64,000 bases of DNA from Bradyrhizobium sp. CCGB01 (GTDB taxonomy: Bacteria > Pseudomonadota > Alphaproteobacteria > Rhizobiales > Xanthobacteraceae): the NCBI RefSeq assembly GCF_024199795.1, contig NZ_JANADK010000001.1, positions 8,370,001 through 8,434,000 on the forward strand, read 5' to 3'. The notes below the pieces were generated by a model. The model was not told the origin of the DNA. It did no database searches and saw only the letters and a list, made by a program, of their open reading frames with translations. Below, one piece after another: positions 26,117-35,019 of this stretch. Positions within the stretch are counted from its first letter, which is position 1. Every line of letters starts with the position of its first letter. The position numbers were made by a program, and so were the translations under genes.

Positions 26117-27601
26117 ATGATTCGCATTTCGACGATCTTCATCGCCATCTGCATGGTTCTGGTCGCGGCCTCGCTCGGGCTTGTGCTCTACTCGGTCGCC
26201 GGCATCAGCGGAACCGAATCCGCCATCGTGGCGCTGACCGCGCTGACCTTCCTGATCCTCTACAACGCGGTGTCGATGCGGCTGCGCGACCGCAGCGACG
26301 TCGGCGGCCAGATCGCCGACCTCTCGCGCGGCACCGCCGACCTCGCCCGCCAGGTCGCCGAGTTCGGCCGCCGGTTGGCTGCGATCGAGGGGCGCATCGC
26401 CTCGTCGAATTCGACCAACTCCGACCGCATCCAGTCCGTGGTCGGCGAGATCAACGAGCTCGGCGGGCTGGTCAGGCAGCTGGCCAGCACCGTCTCGACC
26501 CATGAAGACCTCCTGGCTGGGGCTTCGCCGACACCCTCCCCCGCTCCGGTCGCCGCGCCCGAACCGATGGCACCGCTCGACCTGATGGCGACGGTCGAGG
26601 AGCGGCCGGTTGCGCCGCCGCTCCCCGCAGCGCCCCCGGCCCCCGCAGCGCAGCCGCGGCCCGCACCGGCGCTCCAGACCACGGCCGCCAATGGCCGCAA
26701 CCAGACCCAGTTGCTGGCAACGCTGCGCAACGCCATCGACGAGAACCGCATCGACATCTTCCTCCAGCCGATGGTGACGCTGCCGCAGCGCAAGGTGCGG
26801 TTCTACGAGGCGGTGACGCGCCTGCGCGACGAGCGCGACCAGCTGATCGCCGCCGAGGAGTTCATCAGCATCGCCGAAGCCTCGGGTCTGATCGGACGCA
26901 TCGACAACATGGTGATGCTGCGCTGCGTGCAGGTGCTGCGCCGCCTGATGGTGCGCAACAAGGATGTCGGCGTGTTCTGCAACGTCGCGGCCTCCACGCT
27001 CGGCAATTCCACGAGCTTCGCGCAGTGCCTCGACTTCCTCGAAGCCAACCGGGCGCTGGCGCCATCGCTGGTGCTGGAGTTCAAGCAGTCGACCTTCCGC
27101 AATCTCGGCCCGGCCGAGACCGAGAATCTCGCCGCGCTGGCCCAACGCGGTTTCCGCTTCTCGATCGACCATGTCACGGACCTCAGGATCGAGCCGCGCG
27201 AGCTCGCCGATCGCGGCGTGCGCTTCATCAAGGTGCCGGCCTCGCTGCTGCTCGACCCCCGGCAGGCCTCGACCTCGGACATCCACCCCTCCGACCTCTC
27301 CGACCTGCTCGGCCGCTTCGGCATCGACCTGATCGCCGAGCGGATCGAGGGCGAGCGCGCGGTGGTCGACCTGCTCGACTACGACGTACGGTTCGGCCAG
27401 GGGTTCCTGTTCGCGCCGCCCCGGCCATTGCGGCCGGATGGAGCATCTGCTACCGGCGGGGCCTCGCCGAACCAGGCGCAGGATATTCAGGGATCCAATG
27501 GCTCCGCTTCCCCCAGCCAAGGTACGACATCTGGCGCGCCGTCTTCAGCGCCTCCGCCCCAGCGCACCACCGGCAACGCGGCGCTCGCGCGCCGCATCTG
27601 A
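26117..27601 (+). CDS. membrane-anchored EAL domain protein, probably degenerate
   Basis: The 494-residue protein has two N-terminal membrane helices (about 5-25 and 34-52), a predicted coiled coil (about 65-130), a proline/alanine linker (about 135-190) and an EAL-type domain (about 195-440). The metal and substrate residues of active c-di-GMP phosphodiesterases are altered: EAL reads EAV (YEAVTRL), and the DDFG motif reads IDHVTD. The Glu in LVLEFKQ and the Lys in FIKVP remain. It may bind c-di-GMP or act as a scaffold rather than cleave it. A serine/proline-rich tail ends the protein. Confidence 0.82.
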   Translation: MIRISTIFIAICMVLVAASLGLVLYSVAGISGTESAIVALTALTFLILYNAVSMRLRDRSDVGGQIADLSRGTADLARQVAEFGRRLAAIEGRIASSNSTNSDRIQSVVGEINELGGLVRQLASTVSTHEDLLAGASPTPSPAPVAAPEPMAPLDLMATVEERPVAPPLPAAPPAPAAQPRPAPALQTTAANGRNQTQLLATLRNAIDENRIDIFLQPMVTLPQRKVRFYEAVTRLRDERDQLIAAEEFISIAEASGLIGRIDNMVMLRCVQVLRRLMVRNKDVGVFCNVAASTLGNSTSFAQCLDFLEANRALAPSLVLEFKQSTFRNLGPAETENLAALAQRGFRFSIDHVTDLRIEPRELADRGVRFIKVPASLLLDPRQASTSDIHPSDLSDLLGRFGIDLIAERIEGERAVVDLLDYDVRFGQGFLFAPPRPLRPDGASATGGASPNQAQDIQGSNGSASPSQGTTSGAPSSAPPPQRTTGNAALARRI

Positions 27602-27616
27602 TCGGCCGCACGCATC

Positions 27617-28471
27617 ATGACAACACTGCATTTCGCCGAAAGCCTGCGCGAACTCGTGGGCGGCGTCGACGTCGTGCTCAGCGACATCTGGGGCGTGGTT
27701 CACAATGGCCTGGAATCCTTCCCCGAGGCCTGCGAGGCGCTGCACACCTATCGCAGCCGTGGCGGTACGGTGATCCTGATCACCAATGCGCCGCGCCCGG
27801 CGGACTCCGTGCAGCGGCAGTTGCGCAAGCTCGGTGTGGCCGACGAAACTTATGACGCGATCGTCTCGTCGGGCGATTTGACGCGGCTCTATGTCGCCGA
27901 GCATCCCGGAAGCAAGATGTTCTGGCTCGGCCCCGAGCGCGACAACTCGATCTATCGCGGCCTCGATGCGACGACCGCGCCGCTGGAAGAGGCCGACTAC
28001 ATTGTCTGCACCGGCCTCTATGACGACGAGACCGAGACGGCGGAAGACTATCGCGGCATGATGCTGAAGGCGCGCGAGCGCAAGCTGACGCTGGTCTGCG
28101 CCAACCCTGACATCGTGGTGGAGCGCGGCGACCGGCTGATCTATTGCGCCGGCGCGATCGCGGAACTCTATCGCGAACTCGGCGGCGAGGTGATCTTCTA
28201 CGGCAAGCCGCATCGCCCGATCTACGAGCGCGCGATGGCGCTCGCCGGCGAGCGTCAAGGCCATCAGATCGACCGCAGGAAGGTGCTGGCGATCGGCGAT
28301 TCCGTCCGCACCGACCTCACCGGCGCGCGCGAATTCGGCATCGACTGCCTGTTCGTCACCCGCGGCATCCATGCCGAGGAGTTCGAGGGGCTCGACCAGC
28401 TCGACCCCAATTCCGTGATGGAATTGTTCGGTCACCCGCCGAAGGCGCTGATGCGCGAATTGAAGTGGTGA
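27617..28471 (+). CDS. HAD-type hydrolase, TIGR01459 family (HAD-IIA)
   Basis: The 284-residue protein carries HAD motif I as LSDIWGVVHNG (about 20-30), motif II in ILITNAPRP (about 53-61), the motif III Lys in YGKPHRPIY (about 195-203) and motif IV in AIGDSVRTDLTGA (about 224-236). These features, and the capped IIA layout, place it near NagD and phosphoglycolate phosphatases. The substrate is not known. It begins 15 bases after the EAL gene. Confidence 0.88.
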   Translation: MTTLHFAESLRELVGGVDVVLSDIWGVVHNGLESFPEACEALHTYRSRGGTVILITNAPRPADSVQRQLRKLGVADETYDAIVSSGDLTRLYVAEHPGSKMFWLGPERDNSIYRGLDATTAPLEEADYIVCTGLYDDETETAEDYRGMMLKARERKLTLVCANPDIVVERGDRLIYCAGAIAELYRELGGEVIFYGKPHRPIYERAMALAGERQGHQIDRRKVLAIGDSVRTDLTGAREFGIDCLFVTRGIHAEEFEGLDQLDPNSVMELFGHPPKALMRELKW

Positions 28472-28525
28472 TGGCGCGGCTCGCGCAGGTGCTGCGGGCT
28501 TAGACCAATTGCTGAGACCCAACAG

Positions 28526-28649
28526 CCGTCATGGCCGGGCTTTAGCCGTCCGAAGGACAGTGTCGCTCCCGCTCGCCCATGAGCTAGCCGCCCGCGAGTT
28601 CCTTCGCAGATCCACAAACGCGGATGCCCGGGACAAGCCCGGGCATGAC
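28526..28649. repeat. dispersed palindromic element (GTCATGGCCGGGC / ATGCCCGGG family)
   Basis: The right arm contains ATGCCCGGGACAAGCCCGGG then CATGAC, identical to the palindrome after hisS (5609-5631). The left arm is GTCATGGCCGGGC. It separates convergent genes. Confidence 0.7.
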
Positions 28650-28688
28650 GTTCCCAATGGAAGATTGTTGATCCGGCGAAGAGCGCGC

Positions 28689-29084
28689 TTACGCGCTCGC
28701 CATGTCCGGGAAGACCGCTTCGATCTTGGTCTTCAGCGTCGCCGCGTTGAACGGCTTGACGATGTAGTTGTTCACGCCGGCCTTCTTGGCCGCGATCACG
28801 TTCTCGGTCTTCGATTCCGCGGTGATCATGATGAAGGGCGTGGTGGCGAGGTTCGGATCCGCGCGCACTTCGCGCAGCAGGTCGTAACCCGTCATCGGCT
28901 CCATGTTCCAATCGGAAATCACCAGCCCGTACTTCTTGCCACGCATCTTGTTCAGCGCCGCCGAACCGTCGCTTGCATCATCGATATTCTCGAAGCCAAG
29001 CTGCTTCAGGAGATTCCTGATGATACGGATCATGGTGCTGTAGTCATCAACCACCAGAACCGACATCGACAAATCAACCGCCAT
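28689..29084 (-). CDS. CheY-like single-domain response regulator
   Basis: The 131-residue protein from MAVDLSMSVLVVDDYSTM is a lone receiver domain. The acidic pair lies in VVDDYS, the phospho-acceptor Asp in LVISDWNMEPMTG (about residue 60), and the switch Thr/Lys in MITAES and YIVKPFN. The sequence is close to chemotaxis CheY, including NMEPMTG and the KAGVNNYIVKPF stretch, so it likely controls the flagellar motor or competes for phosphate. It lies alone, outside a che cluster. Confidence 0.88.
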   Translation of the reverse strand: MAVDLSMSVLVVDDYSTMIRIIRNLLKQLGFENIDDASDGSAALNKMRGKKYGLVISDWNMEPMTGYDLLREVRADPNLATTPFIMITAESKTENVIAAKKAGVNNYIVKPFNAATLKTKIEAVFPDMASA

Positions 29085-29223
29085 CTCGACTCCCCCAACG
29101 CAAACCCAGGAAATATTACGATCGGACCAGCCGGACCTCAGCCCCGCTGTTCCACATTTCAAGGACTAGCACCAAGGCGTTAAACAGCGCGTTAACTGGG
29201 CGCGCCTCCGAAGGACTGAAATC

Positions 29224-29316
29224 ATGTTCAATGCGGCCGCCCCCCTGCCGCTTGACTTCATCCGGCCGGTCAAGCCACGGTCCGGACCGGTCCTGCCGCT
29301 TCGAGAATTCCCCTGA
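29224..29316 (+). CDS. possible 30-residue upstream ORF coupled to ribF
   Basis: An ATG preceded by GAAGGA opens a 30-codon frame starting MFNAAAPLPLDFIRPVKPRS. Its stop overlaps the ribF start as TGATG. The ribF ATG itself has only a weak ribosome site, so translational coupling is plausible. The peptide is rich in Pro and shows no known motif. It could be chance. Confidence 0.3.
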   Translation: MFNAAAPLPLDFIRPVKPRSGPVLPLREFP

Positions 29317-30287
29317 TGGTCCCGCATTTTACCGTTATCCGCGACTCCACGCCGGATTCCGCGATTTTGAGGGGCGCCGTGGTCGCCATGGGCAATTTCG
29401 ACGGCGTTCACCTCGGCCATCGCGCGGTGATCGCAGCGGCCCTGGAAATGGGCCGGACGCATGGCCGCCCTGCGCTGGCATTGACCTTCGAGCCGCATCC
29501 GCGCCGGTTTTTCAGCCCGAACACCCCGCAATTCCGCCTGACGGACGAGCGGGCCAAGCTGCGGCTTTTGGCCGGCACCGGGCTGGCCGGCGCCGTGGTC
29601 ATGACCTTCGACAAGGCCAGGGCCGGAACCAGCGCGCAAGATTTCATTCACCATGACCTGATCGGGCGCCTCGGCGTCAGCGGAATTGCGGTCGGCTACG
29701 ACTTTCATTTCGGCAAGGGCCGCGTCGGCTCGCCGAGCCTCCTGACGCATGAGGCGCCCCGGCTCGGCATCGAGGTCGACGTGCAGCCGCATGTCGACAT
29801 CGACGAGCGGCCGGTCTCCTCCAGCGCCATCCGGATCGCGCTCGCGGAGGGGCAGCTCGACGAAGCCACCACCATGCTGGGCGCGCCGTGGTTCGTCACC
29901 GGCGAGGTGATTCACGGCGAGAAGCGTGGCCGCGACCTCGGCTATCCCACCGCCAACATCCGCCTCGATGGCAATTGCGGCCTCAAGCACGGCATCTACG
30001 CCGTGCGGGTCGGCCGTGGCACCGAGCGGCTGGACGGGGTGGCAAGCTTTGGCCGCCGCCCGACTTTCGACAACGGCGCCCCGCTGCTGGAAATCTTCCT
30101 GTTCGACTTCAAAGGCGACCTCTACGGGCAGGCGCTCGACTGCGCCTTCATCGGTTTCATCCGCGAGGAGCTGAAATTCGACAGCCTGGATGCCCTGATC
30201 CGCCAGATGGACGACGATTCCGCCCGCGCCCGCGCCATGCTGGCCGCCGCCCCGGACGCTTTTCCGCGGCTTGGCGTGATCGATTAA
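29316..30287 (+). CDS. ribF: bifunctional riboflavin kinase / FMN adenylyltransferase
   Basis: RibF makes FMN and FAD from riboflavin. The 323-residue protein has the N-terminal adenylyltransferase domain with MGNFDGVHLGHRAVI (about 24-38) and the C-terminal riboflavin kinase domain with KRGRDLGYPTANIRL (about 204-218) and GVASFGRRPTF (about 243-253). It is about 27 kb from ribH; unlike ribH, no FMN riboswitch was seen upstream. ileS follows on the same strand about 200 bases on, a ribF-ileS-lspA order common in bacteria. Confidence 0.95.
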   Translation: MVPHFTVIRDSTPDSAILRGAVVAMGNFDGVHLGHRAVIAAALEMGRTHGRPALALTFEPHPRRFFSPNTPQFRLTDERAKLRLLAGTGLAGAVVMTFDKARAGTSAQDFIHHDLIGRLGVSGIAVGYDFHFGKGRVGSPSLLTHEAPRLGIEVDVQPHVDIDERPVSSSAIRIALAEGQLDEATTMLGAPWFVTGEVIHGEKRGRDLGYPTANIRLDGNCGLKHGIYAVRVGRGTERLDGVASFGRRPTFDNGAPLLEIFLFDFKGDLYGQALDCAFIGFIREELKFDSLDALIRQMDDDSARARAMLAAAPDAFPRLGVID

Positions 30288-30348
30288 GGCCCAAATCCGG
30301 CCCGCCGAACCTTTTGCGCTTCCCTTGGCCCCCTGCTATGGAGTGCCC

Positions 30349-30396
30349 ATGTTTGCGCGGCGCATCATAGGGATTAGCGGCCCGGCTTCCGCCTGA
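30349..30396 (+). CDS. possible isoleucine leader peptide of ileS
   Basis: An ATG with GGAG five bases upstream starts a 15-codon frame, [15 protein letters not shown]. It contains three isoleucine codons in four positions (ATC, ATA, then ATT), including the rare ATA. It ends within a strong stem, 96 bases before the isoleucyl-tRNA synthetase gene. This is the arrangement expected of a ribosome-stalling attenuator leader, but it has not been compared with other genomes. Confidence 0.4.
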   Translation: MFARRIIGISGPASA

Positions 30397-30427
30397 GCCT
30401 AAAGGCTCGGCGCAAGACCGGGATTTT
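30381..30427 (+). terminator. possible attenuator terminator upstream of ileS
   Basis: A 9-bp stem (CGCC then GAGCC, loop TAAA, GGCTC then GGCG, 30390-30412) is enclosed by CCCGG (30381-30385) pairing with CCGGG (30418-30422), followed by ATTTTG. A ribosome stalled on the Ile codons would cover the outer 5' arm. TTGCGC (30353-30358) can pair with GCGCAA (30410-30415) as an alternative. The T-run is weak. Confidence 0.35.
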
Positions 30428-30491
30428 GTCGTTTCACCCCGCGATTCCGCATCGCCATCCGTTCCCGCGCCCTTCCGAGCCAGTCAGCCCC

Positions 30492-33491
30492 ATGTCCGAA
30501 AAGCCGCAAAAGTCCGACGCCAAAGACTATTCCAAGACCCTTTATTTGCCGCAGACCGAATTCCCGATGCGCGCCGGCCTGCCGCAGCGCGAGCCGGAAC
30601 TGCTGAAATACTGGAACGACATCGGCCTCTACGACAAGCTGCGCCAGGAGGCCGAGGGCCGCGCCAAATTCGTGCTGCATGACGGCCCGCCCTACGCCAA
30701 CGGCAACATCCATATCGGGCACGCGCTGAACAAGATCCTCAAGGATGTCGTGACCAAGAGCCAGCAGATGCTCGGCTTCGACTCCAACTACGTGCCCGGC
30801 TGGGACTGCCACGGCCTGCCGATCGAATGGAAGATCGAGGAGGAGAACTACCGCAAGAAGGGCAAGCAGAAGCCCGATTTCCGCGACTCCGCCGCGATGG
30901 TGGCGTTCCGTAAAGAGTGCCGCGCCTATGCGAGCCACTGGATCGACGTGCAGCGCGAGGAATTCAAGCGGCTCGGTATCATCGGCGATTGGGACCATCC
31001 CTATCAGACGATGACCTACCCCGCCGAAGCGCAGATCGCGCGCGAGCTGATGAAGTTCGCGGCCAACGGCACGCTGTATCGCGGCTCCAAGCCGGTGATG
31101 TGGAGCGTGGTCGAGAAGACCGCGCTGGCGGAAGCCGAGGTCGAGTACGAGGACTACACCTCCGACATGGTGTGGGTGAAATTCCCGGTCACCTCGCCGG
31201 CTCATGGCGCGCTCGCCTTCGCAAGCGTCGTGATCTGGACCACCACGCCCTGGACGCTGCCCGGCAACCGCGCCATCTCGTTCTCGCCGAAGATCGCCTA
31301 CGGCCTCTACAAGGTGACGGACGCGCCCAGCGACAATTGGGCCAAGACCGGCGACCTCCTGATCCTGGCCGATGCGGTGGCCGCAGAGGTGTTCAAGCAG
31401 GCGCGCGTCACGTCCTATGAGAAAGTGCGCGACATTCCCGGCGACACGCTGGATGCCGTCGAATGCGCCCATCCCTTGCGCGGCCTCGATGGCGGTTACG
31501 AGTTCATCGTGCCGCTGCTCGCCGGCGACCATGTCACCGACGACACCGGCACCGGCTTCGTGCACACCGCCCCCGGCCATGGCCGCGAGGACTTCGATGT
31601 CTGGATGGTGAATGCGCGCGAGCTTGACGCGCGCGGCATCCCGACCGCGATCCCCTATACCGTCGACGAGAACGGCGCCTACACCGCACAGGCGCCCGGC
31701 TTCACCGGCAAGCGCGTGCTCAACGACAAGGGCGAAAAGGGCGATGCCAACGAGGCCGTGATCAAGGCGCTGATCGAGGGCGGCAAGCTGCTCGCGCGCG
31801 GCCGTCTCAAGCACCAATATCCGCATTCGTGGCGCTCGAAGAAGCCGGTGATCTTCCGCAACACGCCGCAATGGTTCATCGCGATGGACAAGGACATCAG
31901 CGAGGATGGCCATGCGAAGAAGGGCGACACGCTGCGCGCCCGCGCGCTGCATGCGATCTCGGTCACGCAATGGGTGCCGCCGTCGGGCGAGAACCGCATC
32001 AACGGGATGATCGCCAACCGCCCGGACTGGGTGATCTCGCGCCAGCGCGCCTGGGGCGTGCCGATCGCCGTGTTCGTGCGCGAGAAGAGCGACGGCTCGG
32101 CCGAGATCCTGCAGGACGAGATCGTCAACCAGCGCATCAGCGAAGCCTTCATGGAAGAAGGCGCCGACGCCTGGTACATGGACGGCGCCCGCGAGCGCTT
32201 CCTCGGCTCTCGCGCGAGTGAAGACTGGAAGAAGGTCGACGACATCTGCGACGTCTGGTTCGACTCCGGCTCCACGCACGCCTTCGTGCTCGAGGACCGG
32301 CAGAACTTCCCGCAGCTCGGCAACATCGTCCGCAAGATCGACGGCGGCAACGACACCGTGATGTATCTCGAAGGCAGCGACCAGCATCGCGGCTGGTTCC
32401 ATTCCTCGCTGCTGGAAAGCGCGGGCACGCGGGGCCGCGCGCCCTACGATATCGTGCTGACCCACGGCTTCACGCTCGACGAGAACGGCCGCAAGATGTC
32501 GAAGTCGCTCGGCAACACCGTCGAGCCGCAGAAGGTGATCAAGGATTCGGGCGCGGACATCCTGCGCTTGTGGGTCTGCGCCACCGACTATGCCGACGAC
32601 CAGCGCATCGGCCCGGAGATCCTGAAGAACACCATCGAGACCTATCGCAAGCTGCGCAACTCGATCCGCTGGATGCTTGGCACGCTGCATCACTTCAAGC
32701 CGAGCGAGAAGGTTGCGTACGCCGAGATGCCCGAGCTCGAGCGGCTGATGCTGCACGAACTGGCCGGCCATGCCGAAACCGTTCGCAAGGCCTATGCCGC
32801 CTTCGACTACAAGACCGTCGTCGCAAGCCTCTCGGCCTTCATGAACTCCGAGCTGTCGGCGTTCTACTTCGATATCCGCAAGGACACGCTGTATTGCGAC
32901 CCGCCGTCCTCGCCGGCGCGCAAGGCCGCGCTCACCACGATCGACCTGTTGTGCGATGCCCTCCTGAAATGGCTGGCGCCGATCCTGAGCTTCACGACCG
33001 AGGAAGCCTGGCGGATGTTCCGGCCGAAGGCGCAGCCGTCCGTCCATTTGACCCTGTTTCCCGAAGGCATCGAGCAGCTCCGCGACGACAAGCTCGCCGC
33101 GAAGTGGGAGACGATCCGCAACGTCCGCCGCGTCGTCACCGGTGCGCTCGAGCTCGAACGCGCTGCCAAGAACATCGGCTCGTCGCTGGAGGCCTCGCCG
33201 GTGATCTACGTGGCCGATCGGGATATGCTGATGACCCTGTTCGACACCGATCTCGCCGAGGTCTGCATCACCTCGAACTACGAGGTGCGTGAGGGCGAGG
33301 CGCCGGCCAATGCGTTCCGTCTCGATGCCGTGCCCGGCGTCGCAGTCGTCGTCGAGAAGGCGGTCGGCACCAAATGCGCCCGCTCCTGGAAGATCTCGCC
33401 CATGGTGGGCGAAGACCCTGAATACCCCGACGTCACCCCGCGCGACGCCAAGGCGCTGCGCGAATGGAAGGCGTTGGGCGTGAGCGTCTGA
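30492..33491 (+). CDS. ileS: isoleucyl-tRNA synthetase
   Basis: IleRS charges tRNA-Ile and edits Val-tRNA-Ile. The 999-residue class I enzyme shows the HIGH motif in [17 protein letters not shown] (about 67-83). Its editing domain has [12 protein letters not shown] and the [11 protein letters not shown] loop, and KMSKS appears in [11 protein letters not shown] (about 664-674). The C-terminus is the shorter bacterial form without the zinc-binding four-cysteine tail. The start at [11 protein letters not shown] is preferred over an in-frame upstream start. A possible attenuator precedes it, and lspA follows. Confidence 0.96.
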   Translation: MSEKPQKSDAKDYSKTLYLPQTEFPMRAGLPQREPELLKYWNDIGLYDKLRQEAEGRAKFVLHDGPPYANGNIHIGHALNKILKDVVTKSQQMLGFDSNYVPGWDCHGLPIEWKIEEENYRKKGKQKPDFRDSAAMVAFRKECRAYASHWIDVQREEFKRLGIIGDWDHPYQTMTYPAEAQIARELMKFAANGTLYRGSKPVMWSVVEKTALAEAEVEYEDYTSDMVWVKFPVTSPAHGALAFASVVIWTTTPWTLPGNRAISFSPKIAYGLYKVTDAPSDNWAKTGDLLILADAVAAEVFKQARVTSYEKVRDIPGDTLDAVECAHPLRGLDGGYEFIVPLLAGDHVTDDTGTGFVHTAPGHGREDFDVWMVNARELDARGIPTAIPYTVDENGAYTAQAPGFTGKRVLNDKGEKGDANEAVIKALIEGGKLLARGRLKHQYPHSWRSKKPVIFRNTPQWFIAMDKDISEDGHAKKGDTLRARALHAISVTQWVPPSGENRINGMIANRPDWVISRQRAWGVPIAVFVREKSDGSAEILQDEIVNQRISEAFMEEGADAWYMDGARERFLGSRASEDWKKVDDICDVWFDSGSTHAFVLEDRQNFPQLGNIVRKIDGGNDTVMYLEGSDQHRGWFHSSLLESAGTRGRAPYDIVLTHGFTLDENGRKMSKSLGNTVEPQKVIKDSGADILRLWVCATDYADDQRIGPEILKNTIETYRKLRNSIRWMLGTLHHFKPSEKVAYAEMPELERLMLHELAGHAETVRKAYAAFDYKTVVASLSAFMNSELSAFYFDIRKDTLYCDPPSSPARKAALTTIDLLCDALLKWLAPILSFTTEEAWRMFRPKAQPSVHLTLFPEGIEQLRDDKLAAKWETIRNVRRVVTGALELERAAKNIGSSLEASPVIYVADRDMLMTLFDTDLAEVCITSNYEVREGEAPANAFRLDAVPGVAVVVEKAVGTKCARSWKISPMVGEDPEYPDVTPRDAKALREWKALGVSV

Positions 33492-33501
33492 TCGGACGGC
33501 C

Positions 33502-33996
33502 ATGACCCCGCTTCGCGCCGGCATCCTCGCGGCCGTGGTCACGGTGGTGGCCGACCAGGCCTCAAAGCTCTGGCTGCTGAACGTGTTCGACCTCGCCCGC
33601 CGCGGCGTGGTGAAGGTGATGCCGTTCTTCGACCTGGTGCTGGCCTGGAATATCGGCATCAGCTTCGGCTGGCTCCAGAACGACAGCCAGGCGGCACAGA
33701 TCGCGCTGATGGCGGTCAAGGCCGTCGCCGTGGTCGCGCTGGCGATCTGGATGGCGCGCTCGCACACCTGGCTTGCGACCGTCGCGCTGGGCCTGATCAT
33801 CGGCGGCGCGATCGGCAACGGCATCGACCGCTTCGCCTACGGCGCGGTGGTCGATTTCGCCCTGTTCCATATCGAGATCGGCGGAAATACCTATAATTGG
33901 TACGTGTTTAACCTCGCGGACGTGGCGATCGTTGCTGGGGTGGCGGCGCTATTGTATGATTCCTTCCTGGGGGTACCCGCCGCAAAAGCGCCCTGA
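33502..33996 (+). CDS. lspA: lipoprotein signal peptidase II
   Basis: LspA cleaves diacylglyceryl prolipoproteins in the inner membrane. The 164-residue protein has four hydrophobic segments, the conserved VVADQASKLWL (about 16-26), NGIDRFAYGAVVDF with one catalytic Asp (about 105-118) and FNLADVAIVAG with the other (about 135-145). It follows ileS by ten bases and is presumably co-transcribed. Confidence 0.95.
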   Translation: MTPLRAGILAAVVTVVADQASKLWLLNVFDLARRGVVKVMPFFDLVLAWNIGISFGWLQNDSQAAQIALMAVKAVAVVALAIWMARSHTWLATVALGLIIGGAIGNGIDRFAYGAVVDFALFHIEIGGNTYNWYVFNLADVAIVAGVAALLYDSFLGVPAAKAP

Positions 33997-34092
33997 TCCC
34001 GGCCGATACGGACCGGCAGGTGGAACCCTGCTTTTGCGAGGGTTTGGCCGCGCGCAAGCGGCAGTCTGCCACAATATGGAACAGGTACAGCG

Positions 34093-34815
34093 ATGCGCAG
34101 CTCGAAGACCAGCGGTTCGATGGTTCGAGACCCCAAATCGGGGGTCTGGCGGGCGTTGAAATTATCCGCTGTCGCGCTCGGCGTCGGCCTCATCATGTCG
34201 GCAGGCGCGGCCCGCGCCGGTGACGACGATGAAGATGACGGGATGACCTTCGAAGAGAAGATCATCGACAATCTGATGTCCGGCATCGGCGCCAAAAGCA
34301 TGGAAAAGCCCGGCATCGAATACCGCGAGCGCTCGCCGCTGGTGGTGCCGCCCAAGCTCGACCTGCCGCCTCCCGCGACCCAGGCCAAGGCCGCGCCGAA
34401 CTGGCCCAAGGACCCCGAGGAGAAGCGCCGCAAGGAAGCCATCGCCGCGCGCAAGAAGGCCACCAAGGCGACGGAGAACTGGCAGGCCGCCCAACCGCTG
34501 ACGCCCGCCGAGATGAAGGCCGGCCAGGTCGCCGCACCCGAGCGCACCAGCAATGATCCGATTCAGCCGGGCACCAACGCCAACCCGTCGCTCAGCCCCG
34601 CCCAGCTCGGTTTCTCCGGCGGCCTGTGGAACATGATGAAGGGCGGCAATAGCTCCGAAGAGAAGCAATTCACCACCGAGCCGCCGCGCTCGTCGCTGGT
34701 CGAGCCGCCGCCGGGCTACCAGACGCCGTCCCCGAACTACGCCTATGGCGCCGGGCCGGACAAGTCGCGCCGGACCTATTTCGACATCATGTCGGGCAAG
34801 GACAAGGAACAATAG
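34093..34815 (+). CDS. exported proline-rich protein of unknown function
   Basis: The 240-residue protein has an N-terminal hydrophobic segment (about 24-40, LSAVALGVGLIMSAGAARA) acting as signal or anchor. An acidic stretch GDDDEDDGM, a charged helix rich in Lys/Glu/Ala (about 110-135) and a proline-rich, probably disordered C-terminus follow. No family is recognised. It sits between lspA and the M16 peptidase pair on the same strand, so an envelope role is plausible from context only. An ATG at 34120 is an alternative start. Confidence 0.7.
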   Translation: MRSSKTSGSMVRDPKSGVWRALKLSAVALGVGLIMSAGAARAGDDDEDDGMTFEEKIIDNLMSGIGAKSMEKPGIEYRERSPLVVPPKLDLPPPATQAKAAPNWPKDPEEKRRKEAIAARKKATKATENWQAAQPLTPAEMKAGQVAAPERTSNDPIQPGTNANPSLSPAQLGFSGGLWNMMKGGNSSEEKQFTTEPPRSSLVEPPPGYQTPSPNYAYGAGPDKSRRTYFDIMSGKDKEQ

Positions 34816-35019
34816 CGTTCCTGTCCCACCGCGACATCCTGACAGGCGCGCACCTGGCGCCGGCGGTTTATGCACGCCGGACACGACCTGCAAATTGCTT
34901 ATCAGTAACTTGCCTTCGAGCTGAGTTCTCTGCTTCGTGAGGCGAAGCCTCAGCCGCACGGTGTAGCATGCCGTGCCTCCGAGCCGGACATCCGGACCTC
35001 GGCCTTTTTCATAAGGATT

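Noticed and set aside
30399..33824. 1141-codon open frame on the minus strand across ileS
   Set aside because: It is complementary to ileS, whose motifs are unmistakable. The minus-strand product is His/Arg-rich with no known fold.
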